Shown piece after piece: positions 1 to 11,395 of a stretch of DNA of 41,563 nt (its first letter is position 1; each line of letters starts with the position of its first letter). This DNA comes from Branchiostoma floridae (lineage: Eukaryota > Chordata > Leptocardii > Amphioxiformes > Branchiostomatidae). Location: positions 1,775,995 to 1,817,557 of the forward strand of contig NC_049983.1 of NCBI RefSeq assembly GCF_000003815.2, given 5' to 3'. The notes below the pieces were generated by a model, which was not told the DNA's origin, did no database searches, and was given only the letters and a program-made list of their open reading frames with translations. Made by a program: the position numbers and the translations under genes.

Positions 1-971
1 ATATGTATTATACATACATGGTACAAAACGCATTAAAATTGGTTCATGATTCGTGTCAGTTCCGTTTAGTAATTTCTATTACTGCAAGAGGGTCTTCATA
101 TGACAAGTATATGTAATACTTTTTATGTAAGTTTAAACATATATCTGTCATGTATTATGCTAGTTAACATCTTATTATGAATGTAAAATTCATTTCCTTT
201 TTTATGAATCTAAATCATTTTTCATTATCTTTGAGTTCAGAGGCAACAGAATACAAATAATCCCACCTAAAAACACACACGGAACGGGGCTGTTGTTTTT
301 TTGTTAGTTTGCCGTGATAGCCTGTCTTTGCCCAGTCCAAAGACAGACTATCACGGCAAAATCCCTTCCACAGTAAACTCCCTTCCTCGGCAAACTCCCT
401 TTTCCGGCACAAGAGAACATAGCCAACGTTGAAAATCGTTGAAAATCGCTGACCAACGCCGCCCCCCCCCCCCCCCCCCCAAAAAAACAGCCCGGTTCCG
501 AAAACAGCAAGTTAGTCTAAGCTGAATGGAGTGTTTAATTTTAGTAGGGTAATTTCGACGTTATTTTTGTGACCAAGCAGGCCTGGTGCTCGTTCCATGA
601 ATTCACAAATCATAGAATAATCTACTCACATGTACTAAAAATAAAGTTGGATGTTCTGTATACCAAAAGTTGCGTGTAAAAAGGATCGATTGAATCATTG
701 TCACCGGCCCGCGGCCATAACAACCGGACGATACAGTGTTGAGCAGAAGCAGGGAAATTTGGGCACTTTTTTGGGTGTCCCACTCATATAAGCAGGCCCC
801 GTGCTCGTTTCATCATAATTACAATCATAATGTAAGGAACCATAGGAAAGGAAATCACACAAGCTTTCAATTGATATATAATACATTGAAATCGATGCAG
901 AAACATCAGAAATATGATCAACAAAAGTTGATATGCGAAACTTTTTGTGCCGAGTTTATATGTATATACGG
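1..971. other. Left-edge noncoding stretch, 3' of the HNMT-like gene
   Basis: No coding exon was recognised. It holds an inverted-repeat element (278-500) with a strong hairpin and a C homopolymer. The region right of 700 should contain the 3' UTR of the minus-strand HNMT-like gene, but I see no clear AATAAA signal on that strand. Confidence 0.5.
278..500. repeat. Small inverted-repeat element with internal hairpin
   Basis: The ends are inverted copies: CGGAACGGGGCTGTTG near 280-295 against CAGCCCGGTTCCG near 487-499. Inside, arms 308-330 and 338-360 pair over 23 positions with one mismatch around the 7-nt loop CCCAGTC. A run of 20 or so C lies at 461-480. Confidence 0.65.
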
Positions 972-3900
972 TTACTTTTCTTCCGTGCAATTTTTGGTGG
1001 CAAGGATGACGTCAATGATTGACTGGAAAAGAATCTTATCACCTTTCACTGTCGAATTACGTCGGATATACTCCAGGGCCATTGATTTCATTTCTGGCTC
1101 ATCGACTAAGTAAGCTGTTTTTGTCAAGAAGTCCAGAAGAACACTTCCCTCTTTTGAGTTATCCTGAAAACACTCCGTGACGTTCATGTTCATTGCATTC
1201 ACGGAAGTGACGTAACTGATGCCCCTCATGTCAAGCCACTGTCTGACGTCACCGGAAGTACGTAGTTCCGTCTTCAAACGGTCACCCTGGCCGAACTCGT
1301 CCCACAACTTGTACCACAGCTTCCCCATGTCACTTTTATCTGTAGAAATATGCAATAGTTTCATTTTTCGGGCGTATACGACGAGACTTTTGTCCCGGTT
1401 AAGAAGGCTATTATATCACCCTGCATGAAAATGAGGTATTGAGTTGCTTCATTTGCATAATTAGTATCTATTGGATGTTCCTCAAAGCTACGTATGTCAC
1501 ATGTTTGAATATCACATAATGGAACGCAGCAGCTTTTTGATCAGTTTCGCGAACTAGCCAGTTCTCACTTGTAAACTTATAGCATATATTCTATTTTGTC
1601 GATTACCACTGATTTAAAAGCTTTCCGCGTACCAAAAGACAAAACCTCTTCCTAGGTTATTCTAAAATCAAGGTCTATAAGCAAATCTGGCTTGCTCCGG
1701 TAGTTCCAAAACGAGGGCCGAAACTTGCGCCAAGGCAAACCCGAGAACTCTGAAAAGTCATGACTATATCAAAATCGCTACAGGTCCATGGGAAGCCAAG
1801 ATTGGGCCATAATTTCTCCACTTTTAGTCCCCCCCAAAAAGAACGCATAAACAGACACACGGCCCCGAAAACTTAACCTTATATTTAGTAAAGGAGGTTC
1901 ACCTGACTGCATGGCGACCATCATGTAGCCACCATCTGCCAGCTGTTCCCACATGTTCCGCAAGGTGGCGTCATGGTCTTCCACGTTATACAGGACGCGT
2001 ATCGCATGGATCAGGTTGAACGTGTTCTCATTTGTCTGGAAGTACTGTTCCGCTGTCTGCTGGCGCCAGTCAAACTTCACAGCACTGAGGCTTCTGTCTT
2101 CCCACACGAGCGCCTACAGAGTCACAGTGATACAATCCTGTTGGGTATTACTTTGACTTCCTCTGGCATACATGTATACACCATTGGATACGCAAGAGCC
2201 TCTTAACTTTTCTAGTAGCTGTTAAGCTAAGGGCACAACCCACCGTACGTGCAATTTGTCCTTATGTTTTTTTTTTTTTTTTTTGGCGGCCACGTCCGCC
2301 ACGTACTTCTGAAAACGTTCAGGCTGTACAGGGCAGGCGCGTCGCCCGTACTGGCACGTACGAGGGGCATCCGCAGCCCGATGGCACACAAAGTTTTGCC
2401 TGCACGTAAAGTTCTACGGCGTGTCTACGTGATCTTAAATCCGCCGGATTCCCTACGAGTTCGTACGGAGGCGGTACTAACCATTACGGTTCCCCAAATA
2501 TTGCTCACGTTTTGGCACGTAGGCAGCACGTATTTTCACGTACGGCGGGTTGTGCTCTTAGCTAAAGCGTGTATCGCAAAAGTCCAAACCTCATTGCGGC
2601 AACCATGCGAATTCGTCGCTAATGTTAATTTACGATCTCACTGGCGCGCGGCTGAAATAAATGACATTTCAAACAAAATGTCCGCAAACCAGGTACAAAA
2701 TCAGATACAAAAAGTATTGGTAATCGTAGTGGCACCACTAAACAAAAAGAAATATGAAACAGTGTGCCGTATTGCCAATATAGGATTCATGAAATAGAAA
2801 TTTAAGTAGCGCCCGTGCCTGTTGTCGTCTAGTTAAGTTCTCGTCTAGTTCATGCCCATTTTGTCCGATTTTATGGTCTGTGGCTCAATTTCATTACTTT
2901 TAACTCACCATTGTATTGACATTATTCTTCGATATAGTATATAGTGCGTATTATAGTTACCTTGTACTGTTTAATCATGTCCTCCGACGGCTCTATCACC
3001 CTGTTGTACACACTGTTGTGACGTTGTAGCAGCTTCTTTAGAATGACGCAATCAATGCCTCCTAGAAAGCGCAGACAGATAAAAATGGTTGACCTACTTC
3101 ACACGGACTTTCTGTCGTCATTTTATCCTTAAGGCGAGAGCAAGAATGAGCCGGAATGCCGACAGAATGAAAATTCTTCTCCATTCCTGGCAATTCGTAG
3201 TGTATTCTAGATATTCCCACTGCATTCCAGATATTTGTGCCCGTTCTTTCTTTCGGCTGACCTGAAAGTTTTTGACATGCTAGGAACTTTCGAGGTGCAT
3301 TTGGAGTGAGGAAATATTTGCATGGCCTGCTTTTTCGAAACAAGTTTTCTTTGTTAATTCGTACCGGAACGTGAGGAGTTATTTTATAGTGATGAAAAGA
3401 ATGTATATTGCAAGTTCATGCCCAAGGGCTAATTACAAACAACACGTATAATTATGACGAGTACAAGGGTGCTAAGAACTACATTCTATGTTGTGCTACT
3501 ACATGATGCTAGTTTTGCTAAGTTTGACTTCTTCTTTTTAGGCAGTGGAAGACGAAAAAGTATATTAAATAGAACGATGTTTTATACTTATTTTTTTTAT
3601 CTGCAATGCACCTTTGGTGCATGTTCGGACTAAAGCTGCTAACATCACGAAGGCATTAGTACATTACATTCTTTTACGTAGAGTTGAACCAGCGTCCTTA
3701 AACTCAAGTTCGCACATTGCTTTACTGCCGGCACGCACTCCCTTTTCACTATCGTCCCGTCTGGCTTATAAATGAGCTGCTTCATTCGGCGAAGGCCAAT
3801 CATCAAATTTCCTACATGGCTGGTAAGCAGCGCGTGGCGTGCACGGGAAAGGTGTTTCTTAAGCTAAGGGCACAACCCGCCGTACGCGCAATTTGTCCGT

Positions 3901-4645
3901 ATGTTTTTTTCGAGGCTGTACAGGGCAGGCGCATAGCCCGTACTGTCACGTACGGGGAACGAATCCACAGCCTTATTGCACACAAAGTTTTGCCTGCACG
4001 TAAAGTTCTACGGCGTATCTGCATGCTCCTCAATCCGTCGGATTCCCTACGATTTCGTACGGAGGCGGTACTTACCACTTACGGATCCCAAAAGAATGCC
4101 CACGTTTTCGCACGTAGACAGCACGTATTTACACGCGCACGGCGGAGTATGCCCTTAGGTTCTCTGTACACTGATCGGCAGGCACTCGGTGACGCCATGG
4201 TTGCCCTCTGCCCACAGATCCGACAGATCTAAACTCTGGTTTCGGATATAGTTTAGACATAGAAATCAATGTGAAACGTGTAACGTTCTTTCGAATATTA
4301 ATAACCACGGCTTTCGGGGCAAAGGCTATGATTGGCTGACTGGCCACTCCCTCAATAGTGAACATGGAGGGCAGTTAAGCAGAGTAGGAACCAGGCGGAG
4401 TTCTAGGACGCGGGTTCAACTCTGTGTAAGTGACTACACCATGATATGGCGGCCTCACCTGACCCACTCCCTATCCCCAGCACACGCAGGTCGGCTCCCG
4501 GATCACACAGGATAGAGTCTGGAACCTTGGATTCATACGAACGGTCGTAGATCTCCTTTCCTCTCTCATACGCAGCGGCAAACAACCTAAACCCGGCCAA
4601 ATACCGTTCCCCTGAGTGTTTTATCAGCCTTCCGATCTTCGCCAT
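972..4645 (-). CDS. HNMT: Histamine N-methyltransferase-like protein (4 exons, complete, 288 aa)
   Basis: Exons on the minus strand: 4459-4645, 2961-3061, 1903-2113, 972-1339. All junctions are GT-AG with compatible phases (1, 0, 1), giving 867 nt including the stop. The family consists of small cytosolic SAM-dependent methyltransferases; human HNMT has 292 aa. Seen: the glycine-rich SAM motif VLGIGSGSG at residues 55-63, split over exons 1 and 2; the acidic RVIEPSEDMIKQYK segment matching the SAM-ribose region; the LIHAIRVLYNV block; and the conserved C-terminal region beginning DKSDMGKLWYKLW. The start is the only in-frame Met giving a family-length N-terminus. Odd: the positions matching human Gln143 and Asn283, known histamine contacts, appear to be Arg and Ser, so the substrate may not be histamine. 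Two copies of one MITE family sit in introns 1 and 2. The family assignment is firm; the exact substrate is unknown. Confidence 0.9.
2222..2564. mobile_element. MITE family A, copy 1 (in HNMT-like intron 2)
   Basis: The ends are TTAAGCTAAGGGCACAACC and its inverted complement ending GTTGTGCTCTTAGCTA. The interior is rich in CACGTA words and shares GTTTTGCCTGCACGTAAAG with two other copies. A T-run at 2267-2284 interrupts it. Confidence 0.8.
3858..4158. mobile_element. MITE family A, copy 2 (in HNMT-like intron 1)
   Basis: Same ends (CTTAAGCTAAGGGCACAACC and TATGCCCTTAG) and same interior as the copies at 2222 and 11570, with the shared GTTTTGCCTGCACGTAAAG block and the CCGTCGGATTCCCTACGA block. 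Confidence 0.8.
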
Positions 4646-4839
4646 TCCTGTTCGGATACAATGTAATCAATGTAAACAATGTTTGCAAGCAAAGGTTACA
4701 CCCATCTTAGTTGTGATGCCAAGTTTTGTCACTTTAAATCATGTTACGATGGTCATGGTGTCTATTTTGAAGATTTAGCCATCTTGTATTTTTTTATCCA
4801 TTTTGTTTTTTTATTCGCGCTATCTCATTATTTTTTCCC

Positions 4840-4883
4840 TCTGCATAGGATGTCATCCATAAAATGTACTTGCTGTGGCCTTA
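4840..4883 (-). repeat. Dispersed GGATGACATCC head repeat, copy 1
   Basis: Read on the minus strand: TAAGGCCACAGCAAGTACA then TTTTATGGATGACATCC. The same block recurs near 6860, 22324, 27197, 29318, 34146 and 36447 in both orientations and is followed by a related AAATAAAAAAC-type stretch. Confidence 0.65.
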
Positions 4884-5012
4884 GGAGTAATTAGGTCATC
4901 TTTTAGATCACCACGGACTTTAGAACGTCCCCCGTATATTTACTGTGTAAATGATTAACATGACTTCACCATGGTATGCATTCAAATATGAAGTTAGTAC
5001 GCTAAATGTTAC

Positions 5013-5414
5013 TAGGGCTGGGTACCGGTACGGTGTTACGGCAAAAAAACGGGTTTTCTTATTGGACGGGTCCAGAAAAACCGGAACTGAAAAAAATTGA
5101 TGGACCGGATGTTTGACCGATTGGAAAATGAACAGATTATATGATTCGGCATTCACATGTTTTCGGGAGTACCGGTCTAGGCAAACAAGAGCGTAGAGTC
5201 TATAGTCATGTTTACCAACTTTTACAGTCAATCGTACAAAGGCAGTTAGCCTTGTAGGATTTCAAAACGCTAGTGGGAGTCGAATACTACACAAAACAGA
5301 TTTCTTTGTAGCAAAATGGATAATGGTTTTTAGTATCGTCCATTCACAAGTTTACACAAAATGAATCAGTTCCAGGACCCGGACCTGAATTTTCTGTACC
5401 GGTACCCACCGCTA
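5013..5414. mobile_element. hAT-like MITE family B, copy 1
   Basis: Ends are TAGGGCTGGGTACCGGTAC and GTACCGGTACCCACCGCTA. The interior repeats GGTCC/GGACC words and matches the copy at 24671-25102, which shows an 8-bp target duplication. Confidence 0.75.
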
Positions 5415-5987
5415 GTCTCTACACGTAAGACTTTCGGCAACGAAATTGTCTTATTTCTAGCGCTGGTGGCGACTGGAAAGAACTGTGGAGAGAGGCAGCT
5501 CTGACCTACAACAATCCTTATAATTAGATTGTTATTTACGAATCAGAACACGTAAAGTTTGCTTTTGTTTTGCAACTCATTGTTACGATATAAAGCGCTT
5601 CATTATTACATAAAGGTCATACTTAATGACCTAAACGTCGTAATACACCACAGTGTGGGTATTGAAAGTTAGTTAAAAACTTAGAAATATATCCGATAAA
5701 TGTGCAAGAAAGTCCCATACCTGCCATGGTAAATGTAGGTCGCGGGTGTAAATGTAGGTCACTGTACGGCTTCGACCCTGACTTGACCGGGTTTACAGAA
5801 AAGACCGGGCTGTCTACCTGGGCTGTCTACCAGGGCTGGCTATCACGTCAGGCTACTCAGATCTAAGAAAGCCCATTAGTACAAAAGCTGTTTTAGCAGT
5901 ATGTTTTTGCTCAGTGAAGAAGCTGTGTGTGAAGGAACTATACGTGAATGGGCTGTATGTGAAGGGGCTTTGTGTGAAGCAGCTGTG

Positions 5988-6062
5988 TGTGTTACGTAAC
6001 CCAGAGGTTTTGGGTTCGACTCAGTGGAAATGCCACCGATTTTGTGCCTTTGGGAAGGGCGC
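5988..6062 (+). mobile_element. SINE head fragment (tRNA-like B box and downstream body)
   Basis: GGGTTCGACTC followed by TGCCACCGATTTTGTGCC and TTTGGGAAGGGCGCTT matches the head and body of the SINEs at 26419 and 31231. It is truncated on both sides. Confidence 0.6.
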
Positions 6063-6099
6063 TTAACACGACTTATCGGGCTGACTGGTCTATCAGTCT

Positions 6100-6264
6100 T
6101 CAGACTGGTGGCTGGTTGGTCAGCTGTTGTACTGTTGCATTCGGGGTGAAGAAGTACCAATGGAGCCCCAGTATCCTTCGTAGACACTTGCTGTCAAAGG
6201 TGTCCAGGAGCCGTTCTTCAGTGGCTGTCAGGTCCCAGGCTTCTTCGCCATACATTAGGATAAA
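6100..6264 (-). pseudogene. LINE reverse-transcriptase C-terminal fragment
   Basis: Minus-strand translation contains LMYGEEAWDLTATEERLL and KCLRRILGLHWY, matching the conserved YG.E.W / F...CLRRILGI.W region of non-LTR retrotransposon ORF2. There is no start and it stops at 6100-6102; it is a relic next to a SINE fragment. Confidence 0.75.
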
Positions 6265-6371
6265 AAATACCTGGTTGTTGTACAGCTAAATTGCAAGGAG
6301 CTTAAAATAGGCTTTTGCCAAAGTACAAGGGTCTGGAACGGCTGCCATTCGGCGCTAATTGAATTCGGCGC

Positions 6372-6670
6372 TACCGGGGGGCCAAGAAGACAACAAGAGC
6401 GAAGTCAAGCAGAGTTTATAGTCAATTGTACCAAGTTTCTACAGTAAAAGGTACAGAGACAGCCTTTATTACATGGAGATGGTATTTTAAAATGTAGTGG
6501 GAGTCCAATAATCCACCAAACAGATTCCTTTGTAGCAAAATTGACCAATTACCATTGTTTTGAGTATTGCCAGTTCTCAAGTTTCCACAGGCAATCAGGT
6601 CCAGGTTCAGGTCCGGACCTGGAAATGATCCTCTGGACCTGAATTTTCTGTACTGGTTCCTCCCACAACC
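6372..6670. mobile_element. hAT-like MITE family B, truncated copy
   Basis: Shares the AACAAGAGCGAAGTC, TTTATAGTCAATTGTACC and GGACCTGAATTTTCTGTAC blocks with the copies at 5013 and 24671, but its left end is missing and the right end is eroded (CTGGTTCCTCCCAC). Confidence 0.65.
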
Positions 6671-6859
6671 AACAATGGATTGTTTTCTTTCCGTCCTTTC
6701 ACGTCTTATTCTTTGACTTTAGATTCATTTTGGCATTCTATGGCATTACTTATCTGTTTTTTTTTAATCTACGGAATATTTGTACAGCTGCTTTGCACAA
6801 TTTATTGTGTGGTCGAAAACTTTTTTTTTTTGAAATGGCCGAAAATTGGTGCGAGAGGC

Positions 6860-6895
6860 GGATGTCATCCATATAATCAAATCAACATGGCCTTA
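6860..6895 (-). repeat. Dispersed GGATGACATCC head repeat, copy 2
   Basis: GGATGTCATCCATATAATC followed by AACATGGCCTTA; on the minus strand it runs into CGCCTCTCGCACCAATTTTC and an A-rich run, like the other copies. Confidence 0.6.
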
Positions 6896-7017
6896 GTAAA
6901 GTGAGGAAAGTCGTATTAAGAGCCCTTCCCAATTAACAAGATCGACACCCAAAAAGACTGGTGCCCCTGTCCTTGGTGCTAAATAATAAATCAACAAGAC
7001 TGGTGCCCCTGTCCCTG

Positions 7018-7402
7018 GACGTCTACCTACACCTAACCTGCACTGGTCCATGTAATGGGTATATACAGGTTAGTGTAGGTAACATTGGAGCTGTGCAGGT
7101 ATTTGTGATGTCTACCTGCACCTAATCTGCACTGGTCCTAAATACTAGGTTTTAATACATAAACGTCATATGATGTAGGTGTACGTGGATTGTTATTAGC
7201 TGCATTGAATGTTACCACTACCACCTATATTAAGTAATATCCTGTAGAAAAGAAAAAAAAGAGCAATGTTTCTTAAACAATTTTAGTATGAACTACACTT
7301 CCAAAATTCAGAGTGGTGCAAGTAAAATATGTCTGGTGCAGGCTATTTTCAATGTTACCTGTACCAGTGCAGGTATGCAGAAAAAGTATTTCAAGCCTTG
7401 GA
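7018..7402 (-). mobile_element. CTGCAC-rich MITE family C, degenerate copy
   Basis: Its right end TATTTCAAGCCTTG is a decayed form of the ATTTCGAGCCCTG terminus at 23071. The inverted interior matches the element at 22776, including TACCTGTACCAGTGCAGG and CACCTAATCTGCACTGGTCC. The left end is eroded. Confidence 0.6.
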
Positions 7403-8039
7403 TATAGTATGTACATATACATGTACAAAAGAGCTTAGTAGTAGAGAGAACAGTCAACTGTTGCGTTTCTGTCCATACTTCACGACACTGATACAAAAAC
7501 ACTGGTTTTAAGTTTGACAAAAAAACTGTGTTTTTGTAACCTTGAAACGATGATTCTTTTTAAAGTTGCCCAATTCCTTGGCATGAGTTTCTTAAAATTT
7601 TACCACTATTCTTGTGAAGCTAAAGACACTCTGTAGTTGATTTGAGTACTCTTTATTATTCTGAGCACTTGTCGAATTACTGCCCTACCGTGGCATCCCT
7701 GTTTTGGGCCAAATAATGGAAATTCGCCCCAATACTTGCTGCCCTGTTGCCATGGCAACCAAGAATATTAAGCCAAAACCTAATAGAAAGGTATCTTGGA
7801 ATGTAATGTATCATTCAATTACACAAAATGTGCAAAATGAACTTAAATAATGCAGTCAGTGCTTGCAAACCTTAGCAACGTCACACAAGTACATGGCGAG
7901 GGGGGTATCCAAACTTCAGGGGGTATGTACAGGGGGTTAGAGTTTTACAATTGCCTAATTTCTGTGATTTCTGTGTTTAGATAGATCATCTCCATATTTT
8001 AGGATGCGTATTTCAAAAATTTTGTACTAATGTTCCCCC

Positions 8040-9700
8040 TATTGTCACATATGTGGCTGCGAAACAGAGAAATGTTGATAGATATCAATTATGCAAATGA
8101 CGACCCCATTTGCATAATTTATTAGAAAATATGAACGTATTGATGGTTCGTCATGATTTTTGGTATGTAGATACTAGCCTTAAGTAAAGACTTACATAAT
8201 GAGATACCAATTATATAAATTAAACACGCTAATTTGCGTAATTAATGAGAAAAGTTCATGAAAGCACTGCATTCTGTGATATGACTTTCAAAGTTGTCAC
8301 ATATGTAACTGAGAAAGAGGGCAGAGAGTAAAAGATGTATGTTTGGGTCCCCTAGCATCTTTTTTGGAACTGTAGGAAGCAGTTTAGTTTCAGCCTTTGA
8401 AAGAGAATAAGTCAAGAAGGGATGAAAGTATTATCATGATTTTTGGTTTGCTGATAGCTTAAGTGATGTTTGATACAATTAATATCAATTATGTAAATTG
8501 GGATCTATTGTGTATGATTAACGGCAAAATTTTATAAACCAACTCCAGGCATATGAAATAAAATGTAATGAGTAACACATTCTTATCTACAGACATCATT
8601 CTACATAACAAACCTGGTTTATTTGGCCTGGTCTATGTTCGTGGAACTCTAGTTGTTTAGAAGTACTAATGGTTGTTGTTGTAGGTGTGTTGTAGTTGTG
8701 TGCTATCCTTTCACCTGGCTGTATGTATGAAGATTATTTTACGTGATGGATGTTTGTAGGGCATTGCTGTTAACAAAAAAGGTGACCTCTTGTGACGAGT
8801 GACCTAATTATAAATGTTTCTCATTGATCATACAAATGAGGTCCTAATTTCCATAAAATATATAAGTTGATCATCTCTTCTACCTAAATAACAATGTATT
8901 CAAAGTATGAAAGTATTAGCAAAGAAAGCTATTTTAGCATTTTCTCATAAATTATGTAAATGAGACCCTAATTTGCATGACTTACGTCTGCATGTTCAAC
9001 TTAATTTAGATGTTGCTGCTAAATGTCGCAAGAATGGAATTTTCGTCATTCAGCGCTATAATTACGATTTCTTATTGATTATGTAAATTAGGTAAAAATT
9101 TACATAATTGATGTCTATCGATATTTCTCTCTTTTCTAGTTACATATGTCATGTTTACCAGTTTCCTAAGTGTCCTAATATTATGAAATTAGTATTATGT
9201 GGCCTAATAAACTGTGCTCATTATTTATACAAATTGGCCTCTGGTTTGTATTGATAGTCTTTATTTATGAAAGACATCTCCGATGTTATCTATATATAAA
9301 TAATCACGATGATCCGTCAACCCCTTCCGAGTTATTTCCTTCCAAAAGGACGGTGCAATTTTTGCACGCGCGGGCGAATTGCTGTGGAATTTCCGGAATT
9401 TTTGCCAATCAGATATATAGTACATAAAAGTAAGCCTTCTATTTCTCTCTTTTTAGTTACATATGGCATATCTTTTTTGCATTCTAACATGAAATGCAGA
9501 GTATCTATAAACTGTCCTCATTAATTATGCAAATGAACCCTGATTTGCATTACTAGCATTTTATTATGTAAGGCATCTCTGAAGCTATCTATATGTCAAA
9601 TATCATGATGATCCGAGTTATTCCCCTCTACAGGGATGATGCAACTACGCAGGGGTGGAAAAATTCCTGACATGCCTGCAGGATTTGGGGAATTCTTGTC
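8040..9700. repeat. Field of ATGCAAAT palindromes with a ~299-bp tandem duplication
   Basis: At least eight imperfect palindromes of the form ATTATGCAAAT-n-ATTTGCATAAT occur near 8088, 8201, 8481, 8818, 8943, 9072, 9218 and 9518, several next to CACATATG words. The stretch from 9217 is repeated, diverged, from 9516 (both reach ATCTATAT then ATGATGATCCG or ACGATGATCCG), a spacing of 299 bp. Confidence 0.6.
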
Positions 9701-10143
9701 AAACGGACGCACAGTATACTATTAGGCTAGCCCCTGAGGCGTCGCCAAAAGCGGTTTGTTTCAAAGCTCAGATTTTATTCATCATAGGCTGTATAACGTC
9801 ACATGGTAAACCCCTGACAAGTGCGCTGTATGACTGTGTATACCGGCTGGGATCAGTACGAACCCCAGCAATGTACACCTGGCACGCTTGTTGCCTAATG
9901 TTGGTTTACTAATTTACTGTTAACCCAGTTGAAGTCACGTACGGGATTATCTACTGAATTTGGGCTTTGGGCTTTGACTAAACCTTTGGCTCGAAGTCAA
10001 GTTTATTTGGTGTCACGCATGGTATTCTACGTCATCTACAAGAAGTGGATATTATCATATTGAACATTTGCTATTTTTATACCCCAAATGTTACATGCTA
10101 ATCGTAACGAAGTAAGACTAACCATTTTCTTGGAATTCAATAA

Positions 10144-10236
10144 ATACTATGGAAACTATGGAAATGTTGAAATTATGGAAACTATGAAAATGTTGAATTG
10201 AACTATGACATTGAAACTATGAAATCATAGAAACCT
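10144..10236 (+). repeat. Short GAAACTATG tandem repeat
   Basis: Repeated GGAAACTATGGAAATGTTG and GAAACTATGAAA words in a short degenerate array. Confidence 0.6.
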
Positions 10237-10426
10237 TTGTCGAGTAACTTACACACAATACTATAACAATAGCCTCGTCCTATAAGGTCTCATCGATGTA
10301 TTACTCCGAGTGGGTACCTTAAAAGAGATCCGAGCCAAAAAAATAAACGGCTGCATGGACGCGTGTTTTTAGCGGTGAGAAATTCCCTTTTAGCCAGCGG
10401 AACTGATCTCAAAAGTTAGATTGGTG

Positions 10427-10601
10427 NNNNNNNNNNNNNNNNNNNNNNNNNNNNNNNNNNNNNNNNNNNNNNNNNNNNNNNNNNNNNNNNNNNNNNNNNN
10501 NNNNNNNNNNNNNNNNNNNNNNNNNNNNNNNNNNNNNNNNNNNNNNNNNNNNNNNNNNNNNNNNNNNNNNNNNNNNNNNNNNNNNNNNNNNNNNNNNNNN
10601 N
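10427..10601. other. Assembly gap (175 N)
   Basis: Run of N; content unknown. Confidence 0.99.
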
Positions 10602-11395
10602 GTATAGTTTACGTTGATAATTTTTTACCACAATATAGGACAGATGCGCTCAACATAGAATGAAAAATCTGCTAAAATTTCACGTAGCGTCATTATGAAC
10701 GCGCCCATGTAAACCGCGAATTACAACATGGAAGTCTATGTGAAGAAAAAACTCATCAATGAGACCATAACATTGTGTGCGAATACAAGCTTCATCTACT
10801 TGACCAGGTCATTAACATATTATAGTAAACTATACTATTAGGCTCACCCTATGGTCCCTATAGTTAAGTTGTGAGTGAAATGCTCATATTTACAATATAC
10901 AGCTAATATCCTAACGCATTTCTAAGCTTTTATTGGTTCATGACAAAAGAAGTAAATACAAAGAACACGTCAGCAAAAACGATATGCTTTCCATATGGGG
11001 AAACCTAATAAAAGTTGGCACACGTAGTAAAACTTGATACTCTTGGACGCTCCCTGTTCCAATTCACTCATTTGAATACAAGATAGTCTTGATAGACAAG
11101 CTATTTGGTAACCCCCTCTGTAAATCCACAGCAAAATCCATGTCGTGCACATGCATTTAAGTTCAAAATCAACGAGACAAGAAAAGGAATGCACCGATCT
11201 GGCTTTACGAGATTAAAAATCTCTCATTTCCACAAACTATTTTACAAATGCATATGGAATTCTTGGGGCAGGTATATGTATTATTAGTCTCCGCCCGGCG
11301 CCCCAGGTCTCATTCTGGAGCCCGCGCTAACTCAGGCAGGACATAAGTGTCGGCTTCACTTCTACGACAGAATCTCCAGGCACAGTACCTTCACC

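Larger units (their letters stand above)
4646..11395. other. Intergenic region between HNMT-like and Vps62-domain genes
   Basis: No exon was recognised in 6.7 kb. Contents: hAT-like MITEs, a LINE reverse-transcriptase scrap, SINE fragments, an ATGCAAAT-palindrome field (8040-9700), a short tandem repeat and a 175-bp gap. The last 100 bases before 11396 are GC-richer and should be the 5' UTR and promoter of the Vps62-domain gene; no TATA box is obvious. Confidence 0.6.
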
